Origin: Lumbricus rubellus
Lineage: Eukaryota; Annelida; Clitellata; Crassiclitellata; Lumbricidae
DNA length: 64,000 nucleotides
Direction of reading: 5' to 3'
Assembly: GCA_945859605.1 (NCBI GenBank)
Contig: OX243823.1
Coordinates: forward strand, 33,288,889 to 33,352,888
Shown here one piece after another: positions 11,111-32,253 of this stretch. Under the pieces are notes generated by a model. That model saw only the letters and a program-made list of their open reading frames with translations. It made no database searches and was not told the origin of the DNA. Numbering within the stretch: position 1 is the stretch's first letter; each line of letters starts with the position of its first letter. The translations under genes were made by a program, and so were the position numbers.

Positions 11111-11982
11111 TGGCAAATGCGAGAAATTAAAAAAAATAGTAAATGATTTAAAATCCAAAGCTTGGTCAAATTAATTACTAAATGCAATTGGTAATGTTTG
11201 ATAACGGTGTCGATGTATCAATTCACCTGTGTGCATTTATTTATGGGATGAAGGTTCTACATGTATACTGGGGAACCACTTTGAGCTATAATTACATGAT
11301 CGGTATGAGATGACGCATTTGAATGCGGATAATTATTCTTCGTTGCATGCATTAGCATACTGCTATTATTAAACATGTAGTCATAATTATGTACAGAACA
11401 GTTGTAACGTGCTGATGATTCAAGGACTAATGATTAGAATACTTGCTGCGATTGTGAGTGTTCTGCTTGTCACGGCAATGAAACTCTTACGTCGGGTAAA
11501 ACCTTGCGCATAAAGTTGTTGGTTTTGGTAATGCCTTCGTCCGCCCATATAAGCCGGTTTCCTGCTTGTAGGCTAAATGGGGCGAAGTGCAATATTTTGT
11601 TGAAAACTCTCTTGTTCAATTCAGAGACTGAAGGCTTCATTCTGCCGCGTGTGTCCTGTAAGCTGACACCTCCAACAAGCAGGATTCCAGTGGAGTAAGA
11701 TGTAATTTTTGACTGGTTGATTGATTGATTGATTGGCTGATTAATTGATTGATTGGCTGATTGTTCAATAGATTTTTTTGATCGCCAGCAGCCATCCAAA
11801 AACTGCATTTTCAATCGTCTGAAGTGGATTTTCTTCCTCCGGATTTCATCCTCTAGGTAAATAAAAGAATAATTTGTAACAATAATAATAATAATAATAA
11901 TATTCTTCTTATTATTATTACTATTATTTACCCGAGGTACATGTAGTACGCTCCGGCTGTAAAAGAATAAATTAGGTTATAG
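11111..11982. other. 5' flank of copy B, conserved with copy C, no gene seen
   Basis: Homologous to about 31216-31840 upstream of copy C. It holds a GATT microsatellite (about 11715-11765) and an AAT/ATT triplet palindrome (about 11879-11930). A minus-strand open frame across 11470-11814 is not convincingly kept in the sister copy. I see no TATA box that I would defend. Confidence 0.6.
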
Positions 11983-12018
11983 GTTCTCGTCCCCCACGTA
12001 GTAGTGTGGGACGAGAAC
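11983..12018. promoter_or_regulatory. Conserved hairpin upstream of copy B
   Basis: The arms GTTCTCGTCCCCCAC (11983-11997) and GTGTGGGACGAGAAC (12004-12018) pair over 15 bp with one mismatch around a 6-base loop. The same hairpin lies upstream of copy C at 31841-31878. It is about 400 bp before the start codon in both. Function is unknown; it could be a regulatory palindrome or the remnant of a small inverted-repeat element. Confidence 0.5.
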
Positions 12019-12419
12019 TAATTATAGGCCTATTACTATTGTTACTATTGCTAATACATGTATTGTCTGTGTAAATATTTTAGTAGCGGCAATAATTATA
12101 GTGGATAGAAAAATTATGATTATTGTTATTATTATTTTTATTGCATTGCAATTGAGCATTTATAACGGGCTACTGGAAAAACGAGGCGTTCACAAGCGCT
12201 TCTGCATGTATAGTAGGCATACTAGCAGCAGCAACGACAGAAGCAATAAAATTAGTATTAGGCTATACTTCCAGCAGTAGCCTATTTCAGCAGTTACTGC
12301 AATAGACACTACTGCTGCATTAACTAATGCCAAAATTATTGTGAATCTTCTGTTAAAGCCACCATTGCTACTAATGAAATGATTGCTTTCAGGTATAATT
12401 GGGTTGAAAACTCTACGCA

Positions 12420-23344
<10,925 letters not shown>

Positions 23345-23430
23345 TTATTAAAAGACGACGATCAATGATTATCATCTTATTATAGTATCAAAATTACACG
23401 TTTATACTTCACAACACACAACCCAGATGT

Positions 23431-23436
23431 AATAAA
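23431..23436 (+). promoter_or_regulatory. Candidate poly(A) signal of copy B
   Basis: AATAAA within GATGTAATAAAATTAATG, 87 nt after the stop codon; the block is conserved after copies A and C. Confidence 0.6.
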
Positions 23437-23976
23437 ATTAATGTCTAGCAAATGCACACAGTGCAATAATTATATATTGCTATAGCGTTTTATTGTGCGC
23501 GTTTCTGCATGTTAGGCCTATTGCCGACCTGTTAGGTTAAAGACTCGCCACTTGCAAGTATTGGGTACGGGATTTTGCAATTACAACATTTTGCAATTGC
23601 AATAATTATAATCATGTTTACAGTTTAAACTTTTGTGTACTTGTACAAGTTTTTATTGCATGATTCTTTTGCTGTCGCTGGTTACTATAATATTGTATTA
23701 TCCCATAATTAAATGAAGGATGCGTTAGTAGCCTATATAGAGGTACAAGGCAAGGGGATTTGATCATAATTATTATAGCCAAAAACCGTCATAGTAGTCT
23801 ACTACTGGATAGAATCCTGGATAACATGATATTGAGAAAGAGCAAGAGGTGGAAATCAGTGTAATAAAAATCAATAATCTCTGTTTCGCGATGTCTTTGA
23901 CTATAATTATTTGATAGACGACGAACAACCAGAAGCTAGAGAACAAAACACGGACCTGAATGAGGAAGAGATAGGC

Positions 23977-26618
23977 TATGTTTCCTCTAAGGTTTGCCGG
24001 TGGTTGTGCAAAAATGGAATCTCTTGTGCAACAATTTACAGTTTTATTTTTTGTGTGCAAAATTGCAGCAGAAAGGAAAGTTCAGTCAAACACATAAGAC
24101 AGAGTAACTATCAAGAAAGTGTGTGTGTGTGTGTAGGGTGGGGGGTGGGTGTGTGTGTGACTGTGTGTGTGTGTGGGTGTGACAATGTGTCTGCAACCAC
24201 TCTCTAGGAGTAGCCTACTTTCTAAATATAAGCAGACCTTCTTCATCAACCGTTTATCATTTTAGATTTCTTGGAAACTACAAATGGACAATTTGCTAGC
24301 TGTATAGGAGCTCCTTTCCAGAAAATTGTGTACATGCAAATTAGTTTACTATTGCGACTGACTGATTGTGATGATTTTTGGGAGTTTTCCCCAATAAATA
24401 AAATATTATATATATCCAACTTCACCTAGCCTATGTCAATGGAAATCTAACAATATCAACCTTTCTAAATTAGCCCACTAATAAAAGTATATCCTACCTG
24501 TATTTCCACCCTCACGTAGCCTATGTCAATAAAAAATCTAATAATGTCAACTAATAAAAAAAATTTCCTACCGGCATTCCCCCTCACGTAGTCTATGTCA
24601 ATGAAAATCTAACAATATCTGCTCAAAAATCTATTGGCGTTATTGTTTATATGAATACCAGCCTCTATACTCTCTGTCAGCTGAACCTGGAAACCCACTA
24701 AATCCGACAAGAGCTAACGCTGATTAGCCAGTTAGGTCTGCTTGATCTTTTCCGGCTTGTCCCACGGTGTTGCACTAGGCGAACGCGCACCTATAGTGAC
24801 CTATTAACTACTTTGAAGAAAGCTAACCTTGACCAGAATGTCTGTCTAAATTACCGTCCGATCTCTAACCTTTCGTTTATCTCTAAAACTCTTGAGAGAC
24901 TTGTCTCCATCCAGCTCCTCCCTTACCTTGAGCTTTCTGGACTCCTGCCACCCAGCCAATCTGGGTTTAGAGGGCATCACTCCACGGAAACTGCTCTTTT
25001 ATCTCTCATCTCTGATATCTACTCGGCCATTGATAAGTCTCATTTAACACTCCTGGCGCTCTTTGATGTTTCCTCTGCCTTCGATATGGTTGATCATGAG
25101 ATCCTACTACAGCGTCTTCAACTTTCTTGTGGCCTCTCTGGACCCCCTCTTAACTGGTTCAAATCTTACCTTTCAGATCGTTCTCAGATGGTTGTCCTTG
25201 CTGATTCCAGAACCACCTGGGCTAAAGTTAGCTTTGGAGTCCCGCAGGGCTCAGTCCTTGGCCCAATCTTGTATCTACTTTATACTGCTGACATTCCTTC
25301 TTTATTTGCTAAACACTTGGCAACTGGCCACCTATATGCTGACGATGTCCAGACCTTTGTACATGGTCCTCCTGCTGAACAGGTTGTTCTTGTGGGACTG
25401 ATTGACTCCTTGTCACATGATCTCCACGCATGGATGTCTGCCAACCGACTTTGCCTCAATCCCACTAAGATGCAATTGATCTGGTTTGGTACTAAGCAGC
25501 AGCTCCTTAAACTTAACTTCCCTCTTTTGTCCTCAATGTACCCTGACTTTACATTTTCATCTAGTGTCCGCGATTTGGGCGTCACTCTTGATAGCACCCT
25601 TTCGTTCTCTGATCACCTCTCTCAGTTGACACGCTCTTGTTATTATCACCTGAGGCGTCTGAGAGCCATCAGAAGATCTGTTTCCTCTTCTGTATTTAAA
25701 ACTATTGTTCATGCTTTTATTTGCTGTCGAATTGACTACTGCAACTCACTATTTGCTGGGCTTCCCAAAGTGCGATTATCCTCCCTTCAGTCAGTTATGA
25801 ACTCGGCAGCCAGACTCATTGCTCGTCTACCTCGCTATTCTCACATTTCTACCTACATGACTGATGTTCTTCACTGGCTTCCCATTACCTCTCGTATACA
25901 ATTCAAGATACTGCTCTTAGTTTCGAAAACTCAAACTGGACAAGCTCCCAAATACCTTTGTGACTTGATGCATAAACCCCTCTCTGCAGTCTCTTCGCGG
26001 CCTCTCCGGTCTGCTGATCGACTTGATTTAATGGTTCCAAGGACAAGGACTGCCATGGCCCAACATCGTGCCTTTGCCATTGTAGGCCCTTCTATGTGGA
26101 ATGACCTCCCTCCCACTATCCGTAGTAAGATCTTATTGGGGGTATCATCCTCAGCCCTTCGTTACTTGAAGTCTTTTTTATTTCCTCGGGGCTGTCACGC
26201 TGAAAGCGCCTCTGAATAGCTAGTCTGTAAGAGGCGCTTTATAAATGCTCGTATACAATACAATATACAATATTAACCTGTGAAAATGGCCAAAATCGTC
26301 TATTCAGAACCCAACCACTAGATCTAATTACAGTCTTTATTCGTCGCAGTACACTTTGAGAGCCTCCACGAAAAGAATTGGAAACAGAGGTCAATGGGAT
26401 AGCTAGATCGCATGCGCAAACCGAGACCGCGGCCGAAGATACTTTACAGCACTATCGCCGTTGATTAACAGCCTAAATGCAGATTTAAACATACAAGAAC
26501 AAAATAAAAATAATAAGTAACTCAAACTGATTTTTGCGCGGCAGATAAAATCTTCTGCGCGGCAGGAGTTTTTCTTCTGCGCGGCCGCGCAATCGCGCAG
26601 CCTAGTGGGAACGTTGAT
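23977..26618. other. 2.6-kb insertion splitting shared intergenic sequence
   Basis: The A-B interval runs directly from a GAATGAGGAAGGGGATAGG block into GTATGTTCTTTGAAAA (8820-8850); in the B-C interval those parts lie on either side of this segment. Its ends, GTTTCCTCTAAGG and CCTAGTGGGAAC, are weakly inverted, suggesting a DNA transposon, but I see no clean target duplication. It holds a TG microsatellite (24118-24190), a LINE (24809-26270) and a GC-rich right end with repeated GCGCGGC. Nothing else is recognised. Confidence 0.55.
24809..26270 (+). mobile_element. 5'-truncated LINE with open RT reading frame (CR1/L2-like)
   Basis: A single frame, open to a stop at 26219, carries a non-LTR reverse transcriptase: NYRPISNLSFISKTLERLV, SGFRGHHSTETAL, LFDVSSAFDMVDH (box A Asp), GVPQGSVLGPILY and YADD (box C), then the usual C-terminal region with VGPSMWNDLP. 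The endonuclease part is missing. Flanking 7-bp duplications TATTAAC (24802-24808 and 26271-26277) mark a target-primed insertion. The 3' end has GAGGCGCTTTATAAATGC and an ATACAATACAAT tail. No stop interrupts the RT, so the copy is fairly young. Clade assignment needs a tree. Confidence 0.88.
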
Positions 26619-27290
26619 GGGTATGGTCTTTGAAAAAGCAAAAACACTACATGTAGTATTCAACACTAGTATTAACAAAAACGTCGTTTCATCAGCTCAG
26701 CTCCTATTTAAATAGCAAATATTGCTTTATCAATCCAGCATCTATTTATAAGAAAACTATTTTTCATCAATCCAGTTTCAATTAAAGCAAGAATATTTTC
26801 TTCAATCTATATTCCATTTAATGAAATTTGTTTTGAATCAGTCCGACTTCTATTAATTTTAGCGAGGATTCTTTTCGTTAATCCAATTTGTGTATAGGCT
26901 ACACACTACACAGGCATGCATGCATGCACACACATGGACAAGAGAGTTTCCAATTTCGAAAATGAAAGAGAAAATGTGTTGACGGCGGATGCACATGTCC
27001 TCCCTGGCATGCACCTCCGCCGCCGCCAATCGAATTTAGTGCAGTAGCAGCAGCAGCAGCGAAGAAATTATAGGAGAAGGGCAGAGCATCATCATCATCG
27101 TCATCATCATTATAATCATCGTCATCATCATCACCTGTATCATCATCATCACCATCGAGGTTCTTGTTTTCTAGTCATGATCAGTAAACACAGTCCTGAC
27201 ACAGGATTCACATGCAGCATAAACTCACCCACCCTGCTTTGTACACTGCCCTACTCCTACCCCTTCCTTACCAACCCACCCCACGTGCCA
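26619..27290. other. B-C intergenic DNA, shared with 8831-9426, no gene seen
   Basis: Matches the A-B interval closely and adds a CAG tract (about 27045-27060) and CAT/CGT triplets (27087-27155). No exon or element end was found. Confidence 0.6.
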
Positions 27291-29463
27291 CAGCCGCATC
27301 AGCAGCATCAGTAGCATCCGCAGCATCAGAATTAGCAGCATCACCATCATCAACATGAGCAGCATCAGCAGCATCAGCCGCATCAGCAACAGCATCAGCA
27401 TCAGCAGCAGCATCAGCAGCATCAGCCGCATCAGCATCAGCAGCAGCAGCAGCAGCATCAGCATCATCAGCATCAGCATAAGCATCATCAGCAGCAGCAT
27501 CAGCATCAGCAGCATCAGCAGTATCAGCATCAGCATCAGCATCAGCATCAGCAGCATCAGCAGTATCAGCAGCTTCAGCATCAGCAGCATCAGCAGCATC
27601 AGCAGTATCAGTATCAGCATCAGCATCTGCAGCAGCAGCAGCATCAGCAGCAGCAGCATAAGCATCATCAGCAGCAGCATAAGCATCATCAGCATCAGCA
27701 TCAGCATCAGCAGCATCAGCATCAGCAGCATCAGCAGCAGTATCAGCATCAGCATCAGCATCAGCAGCATCAGCAGCATCAGCAGTATCAGCAGCATCAG
27801 CAGTATCAGCAGAAGCAGTATCAGCAGCAGCAGTATCAGCAGCAGCAGCATCAGCAGCATCAGCAGCAGCAGCAGTATCAGCAGCATCAGCATCAGCATC
27901 AGCATCAGCAGCTTCAGCAGCATCAGCAGTATCAGCAGTATCAGCAGCATCAGCATCAGCAGCATCAGCATTAGCAGCATCAGCAGTATCAGCATTAGCA
28001 GCATCAGCAGCATCAGCAGCATCAGCAGTATCAGCAGCATCAGCATCAGCATCAGCAGCATCAGCAGTATCAGCAGCAGCAGCAGCAGCAGTAGTATCAG
28101 CAGCAACAGCAGCAGCAGTGGTATCAGCAGCATCAGCCGCTTCAGCATCAGCAGCAGCATCAGCAGCATCAGCATCAGCATCAGCAGCATCAGCAGCATC
28201 AGCAGCAGCAGCAGCAGCAGCAGCCGCAGCATCAGCAGTAGCATCAGCAGCATCAGCAGCAGGAGCAGCAGCATCAGTAGCATCAGTAGCATCAGCAGCA
28301 GCAGCATCAGCAGCAGCATCAGCAGCATCAGCAGCAGCATCAGCAGCATCAGTAGCATCAGCAGTAGCACATGGCTTGTCGTCTTAATCATTTACGGCTT
28401 GTTAATTATGACACATCATCAATAAGCATCATCAGCAGCAGCATAAGCATCATCAGCATCAGCATCAGCATCAGCAGCATCAGCATCAGCAGCATCAGCA
28501 GCAGTATCAGCATCAGCATCAGCATCAGCAGCATCAGCAGCATCAGCAGTATCAGCAGCATCAGCAGTATCAGCAGAAGCAGTATCAGCAGCAGCAGTAT
28601 CAGCAGCAGCAGCATCAGCAGCATCAGCAGCAGCAGCAGTATCAGCAGCATCAGCATCAGCAGCATCAGCAGCAGTATCAGCATCAGCATCAGCATCAGC
28701 AGCATCAGCAGCATCAGCAGTATCAGCAGCATCAGCAGTATCAGCAGAAGCAGTATCAGCAGCAGCAGTATCAGCAGCAGCAGCATCAGCAGCATCAGCA
28801 GCAGCAGCAGTATCAGCAGCATCAGCATCAGCATCAGCATCAGCTTCAGCAGCATCAGCAGTATCAGCAGTATCAGCAGCATCAGCATCAGCAGCATCAG
28901 CATTAGCAGCATCAGCAGCATCAGCAGTATCAGCAGCAGCAGCAGCAGCAGTAGTATCAGCAGCAACAGCAGCAGCAGTGGTATCAGCAGCATCAGCCGC
29001 TTCAGCATCAGCAGCAGCATCAGCAGCATCAGCATCAGCATCAGCAGCATCAGCAGCATCAGCAGCATCAGCAGCAGCAGCAACCGCAGCATCAGCAGTA
29101 GCATCAGCAGCATCAGCAGCAGGAGCAGCAGCATCAGTAGCATCAGTAGCATCAGCAGCAGCAGCATCAGCAGCAGCATCAGCAGCATCAGCATCAGCAT
29201 CAGCAGCATCAGCAGCATCAGCAGCAGCAGCAGCAGCAGCAGCCGCAGCATCAGCAGTAGCATCAGCAGCATCAGCAGCAGGAGCAGCAGCATCAGTAGC
29301 ATCAGCAGCAGCAGCATCAGCAGCATCAGCAGCATCAGCAGCATCAGCAGTAGCATCAGCATCAGCAGCATCAGCAGCATCAGCAGCAGGAGCAGCAACA
29401 TCAGTAGCATCAGTAGCATCAGCAGCAGCAGCATCAGCAGCATCAGCAGCATCAGCAGTAGCA
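27291..29463. repeat. 2.2-kb CAG/CAT expansion in two blocks
   Basis: Two blocks (27291-28369 and about 28426-29463) of CAGCAT and CAG units, each ending in GCACATGGCTTGTCGTC and a unique 55-bp flank. The second block begins AAGCATCATCAGCAGCAGC, a sequence also found inside the first near 27660, so it looks like an unequal tandem duplication of about 0.8-1.1 kb. The homologous A-B site is 44 bp. Frames across it give Ser/Ile, Ala/Ser and Leu/Met strings and are not genes. Confidence 0.93.
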
Positions 29464-29591
29464 CATGGCTTGTCGTCTTAATCATTTACGGCTTGTTAAT
29501 TATGACACATCATCAATAAATTATTATGTATCACATGCATAATTATGGTAACATAATGGTAACAAAGCTGAACAGCTAATTCTGACTCACG

Positions 29592-29632
29592 ATGAGGAGG
29601 AGGAGGAGAAGGAGAAGGAGGAGGAGGAGGAG
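29592..29632. repeat. GGA microsatellite
   Basis: Counterpart of 9591-9645 in the A-B interval. Confidence 0.85.
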
Positions 29633-29698
29633 ACGCTTATTAAATCACAAGATTAAGACAGTTTCAACGCTGTATGCACTTTCTTATAAAACACTAGC

Positions 29699-30248
29699 TC
29701 ACCCCCCCCCCCAACACGGCCTCCAGGCCGAGGTGTGTTGGGTGGAGGCGGACCCCACCCCCAACCTCACCCCACGACACTCCGCCATACTCCGACCTCC
29801 ACCGGTACACCACCCGTGAAATTTGAGTTTTCGGGAAAATTTTCTCCTCCCCGTAACCACCCCACCCCACGACACCCCGCAGATTCACTACACCACACCA
29901 CATCCCCGATCTCCACCGGTACGCGACCCGTGAAATTTGGGCTTTCCTGTAAAAATTTCTACCCCACCCCAACCAACCCCAACCCCACTCTACCCCACCC
30001 CACCATACTCGGACGTCCACCGGTACGCCACCAGTGAAATTAATTTGGTTTTTCGGAAAACAATTCCTCCCCACCCCACCCCACACTCCACCCTCACCAC
30101 CCCACTGCACCCCACCACACTCCGACCGCCACCGGTACACCACCCGTGAAATTTGGGTTTCGGGACAATTTCCTCCACCCTCACCCCACCCCTCCACCTC
30201 ACCCACTCCCCAACATGGCCTCCAGGTCGAGGTGTGTTGGGTGGAGGC
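29699..30248. repeat. CACC-rich minisatellite, second copy
   Basis: Same array as 9719-10258, with the CCACCGGTACRCCACCCGTG core four times and the CGGCCTCCAGG / GTTGGGTGGAGGC bracket at both ends. Unit number is conserved between the intervals, unlike the neighbouring triplet repeat. Confidence 0.8.
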
Positions 30249-30507
30249 ATACACGTGCATAAACCCGCACGCACACGCTCACCAATCTGCATTTGAATGA
30301 CCCTTTCTTCAGCCTCTCGCGGATATCCTTTATGATCTTGTTGTAGCATACTTAGCAGCATAAGCCAAGGCCTTTGAGCGACTTTCCGACTTGTTTTTGT
30401 CTTACAAATGTGACCTGTCCTTTTCTGACAACCGTAAAATTTTCGACCATACTTCGCTGATCTCCTTTCTGCAATGGCCAACAAGTTTGCACCAACATTG
30501 GTTTGAA

Positions 30508-30628
30508 ACAGAGAGAGATGGACAGACAGACAGACAGACAGGGAGAGACAGACTCAGAGAGAATGAGACGGGGCAGAAAGACAGAGACAGAGAGACAGAA
30601 GGAGACAAAGGCAGAGGCAGGGACAGTG
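30508..30628. repeat. GACAGA low-complexity repeat
   Basis: Counterpart of 10515-10672. Confidence 0.75.
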
Positions 30629-30824
30629 ATTACACCAAAAATAGGTCAGCAATTATATTACTCATGGTTCGCAACTTCGCATATCGATAAAGTTCAAGCT
30701 TTCACTTAAAATAGGTGGAAACGACTGTCATGAAAATCTCTTTGGAAACTATTCTATAATATTGATGAACTGACGAGTAGTAGGCTACTATAACAGAAAA
30801 AGCCGTGTTTTTACTTTCGAATAT

Positions 30825-31010
30825 CCCCCCCACCATGGGCCGGGTTTGGTTTCCGTTCTTTGGGGGGGGGGGGGGTAACCTCGAGTCCGGGCCTTATTGG
30901 AGGGGCTAACCCCGAAAAAGGATACCATTTTAATGGTAAAAAGTTGAATCTGGGCCTTTTTGGAGGGGCTTAGCCTCCCTAGCCCCTGATAAACTCCGCC
31001 CATGGCCCCC
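30825..31010. mobile_element. Small insertion with CCATGGGC ends
   Basis: About 185 bp present here but not at the matching A-B position (10850-10870), where a C-run is directly followed by TACATCG. The ends CCATGGGCCG and CGCCCATGG are inverted, and a pair of GGAGGGGCT motifs lies inside. It may be a small MITE. Confidence 0.45.
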
Positions 31011-31050
31011 TACATCGTTCTTCTCGTTCTTCTCGTGTGATATGATTTGT

Positions 31051-31215
31051 GGGGCGCGGTGGTGTAGTAGTGGGTTCGGTGCCTTAGAGCCGGAGAGTTT
31101 CAGGTTCAAATCCACCTCAAACCGCCATATATAGATGAACCTTGAGCAAGTCCTTCACTCGCAATTGCGGGAGTGCTTCGGCGTGAACTCCGATACAGTG
31201 TAAGCACTGTTGCCG
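31051..31215 (+). mobile_element. tRNA-derived SINE, counterpart of 10897
   Basis: Same head and body as the A-B copy, with box B mutated to GGTTCAAATCC and a truncated 3' part. Confidence 0.8.
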
Positions 31216-31756
31216 TAACCACTTTGAGCTATAATTGCATGATTGGTATGAGATGTCGCATTTGAATGCGGATAACTATTCTTCGTTGCATGCATTTGCA
31301 TGCTGCTATTATACATGTAGGCTTACATGTGTAGGCTATGTACAGAACAGTTGTAACATGCTGATGATTCAAGGACTAATGATTAGAACACTTGCTGCGA
31401 TTTTGGGTTTTCTTTATGCCAAAGCAATCAAACTCTTACGCCGGATAAAGCCTTGCGCATCAAGTTGTTGGTTTTGTTAATGCCTTCGTCCGCCCATAAG
31501 CCTGTTTCCTGCTTGTAAATGTAAATGGGGCGAAGTCCAATATTTTGCTTTAAAACTCTCTTGGCGCCTCCAACAAGTAGGACTCCGGTCGAGTAAGATG
31601 CAATTTTTGGCTGATTGTTTTATCGATTGATTGATTGGCTGATTGATCAATAGATTTTTTGGTCGCCAGCAGCCATCCAAAAACTGCATTTTAAATTGTC
31701 TGAAGTGGATTTTCTTCCTCCGGATTTCATACTCTAGGTAAATAAAAGAATAATTT

Positions 31757-31791
<35 letters not shown>

Positions 31792-31840
31792 TTTGCCCAA
31801 GGTAGTACCCTCAGGCTGTAAAAGAATAAATTAGGCTATA

Positions 31841-31878
31841 GGTTCTCGTTCCCCACGTAGTAGTGTGGGACGAGAACC
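31841..31878. promoter_or_regulatory. Conserved hairpin upstream of copy C
   Basis: The arms GGTTCTCGTTCCCCAC and GTGTGGGACGAGAACC pair over 16 bp, with one G-T-type pair and one mismatch, around a 6-base loop. Same position and loop as upstream of copy B. From here to the start codon (31879-32253) the sequence is AT-rich with ATT triplets and carries no gene. Confidence 0.5.
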
Positions 31879-32253
31879 TATATTACTATTATTACTATTG
31901 TTATTATTGTCAGTGTGAATAGTAGTGTCAATAATAATAGTGGATAGAGAAATTACAATTATTGTTGTTATTATTTTTTGGGCATTGTATTTGAGCATTT
32001 ATAACGGGATACTGGAAAAGCGAGGCGTTCAGAAGCGCTTCTATAGTAGGCCTACTAGCAGCAGCAACGACAGCAGCATCAAAATTAGTATTACTACTAT
32101 TAGTATTTCAGCTGTTACTGCAATGGATAGTATGTACACTACTGCTGCATTAACTCATACAAAATTACTGCGACTCTTCTGATAAAGCCACTATTGCTAC
32201 TAATGAAATGAGACGGTTTGCATTACAGGTAACTGGGTTGAAAAATCTACGCA

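Noticed and set aside
11470..11814. 114-codon minus-strand ORF upstream of copy B
   Set aside because: Contains a GATT microsatellite, has no family motif, and the sister region upstream of C breaks the frame.
27225..29519. Several 350-390-codon ORFs of Ser/Ile, Leu/Met and Ala/Ser on both strands
   Set aside because: Stop-free frames of a CAG/CAT repeat; the homologous A-B site has only 44 bp of it and no coding flanks.
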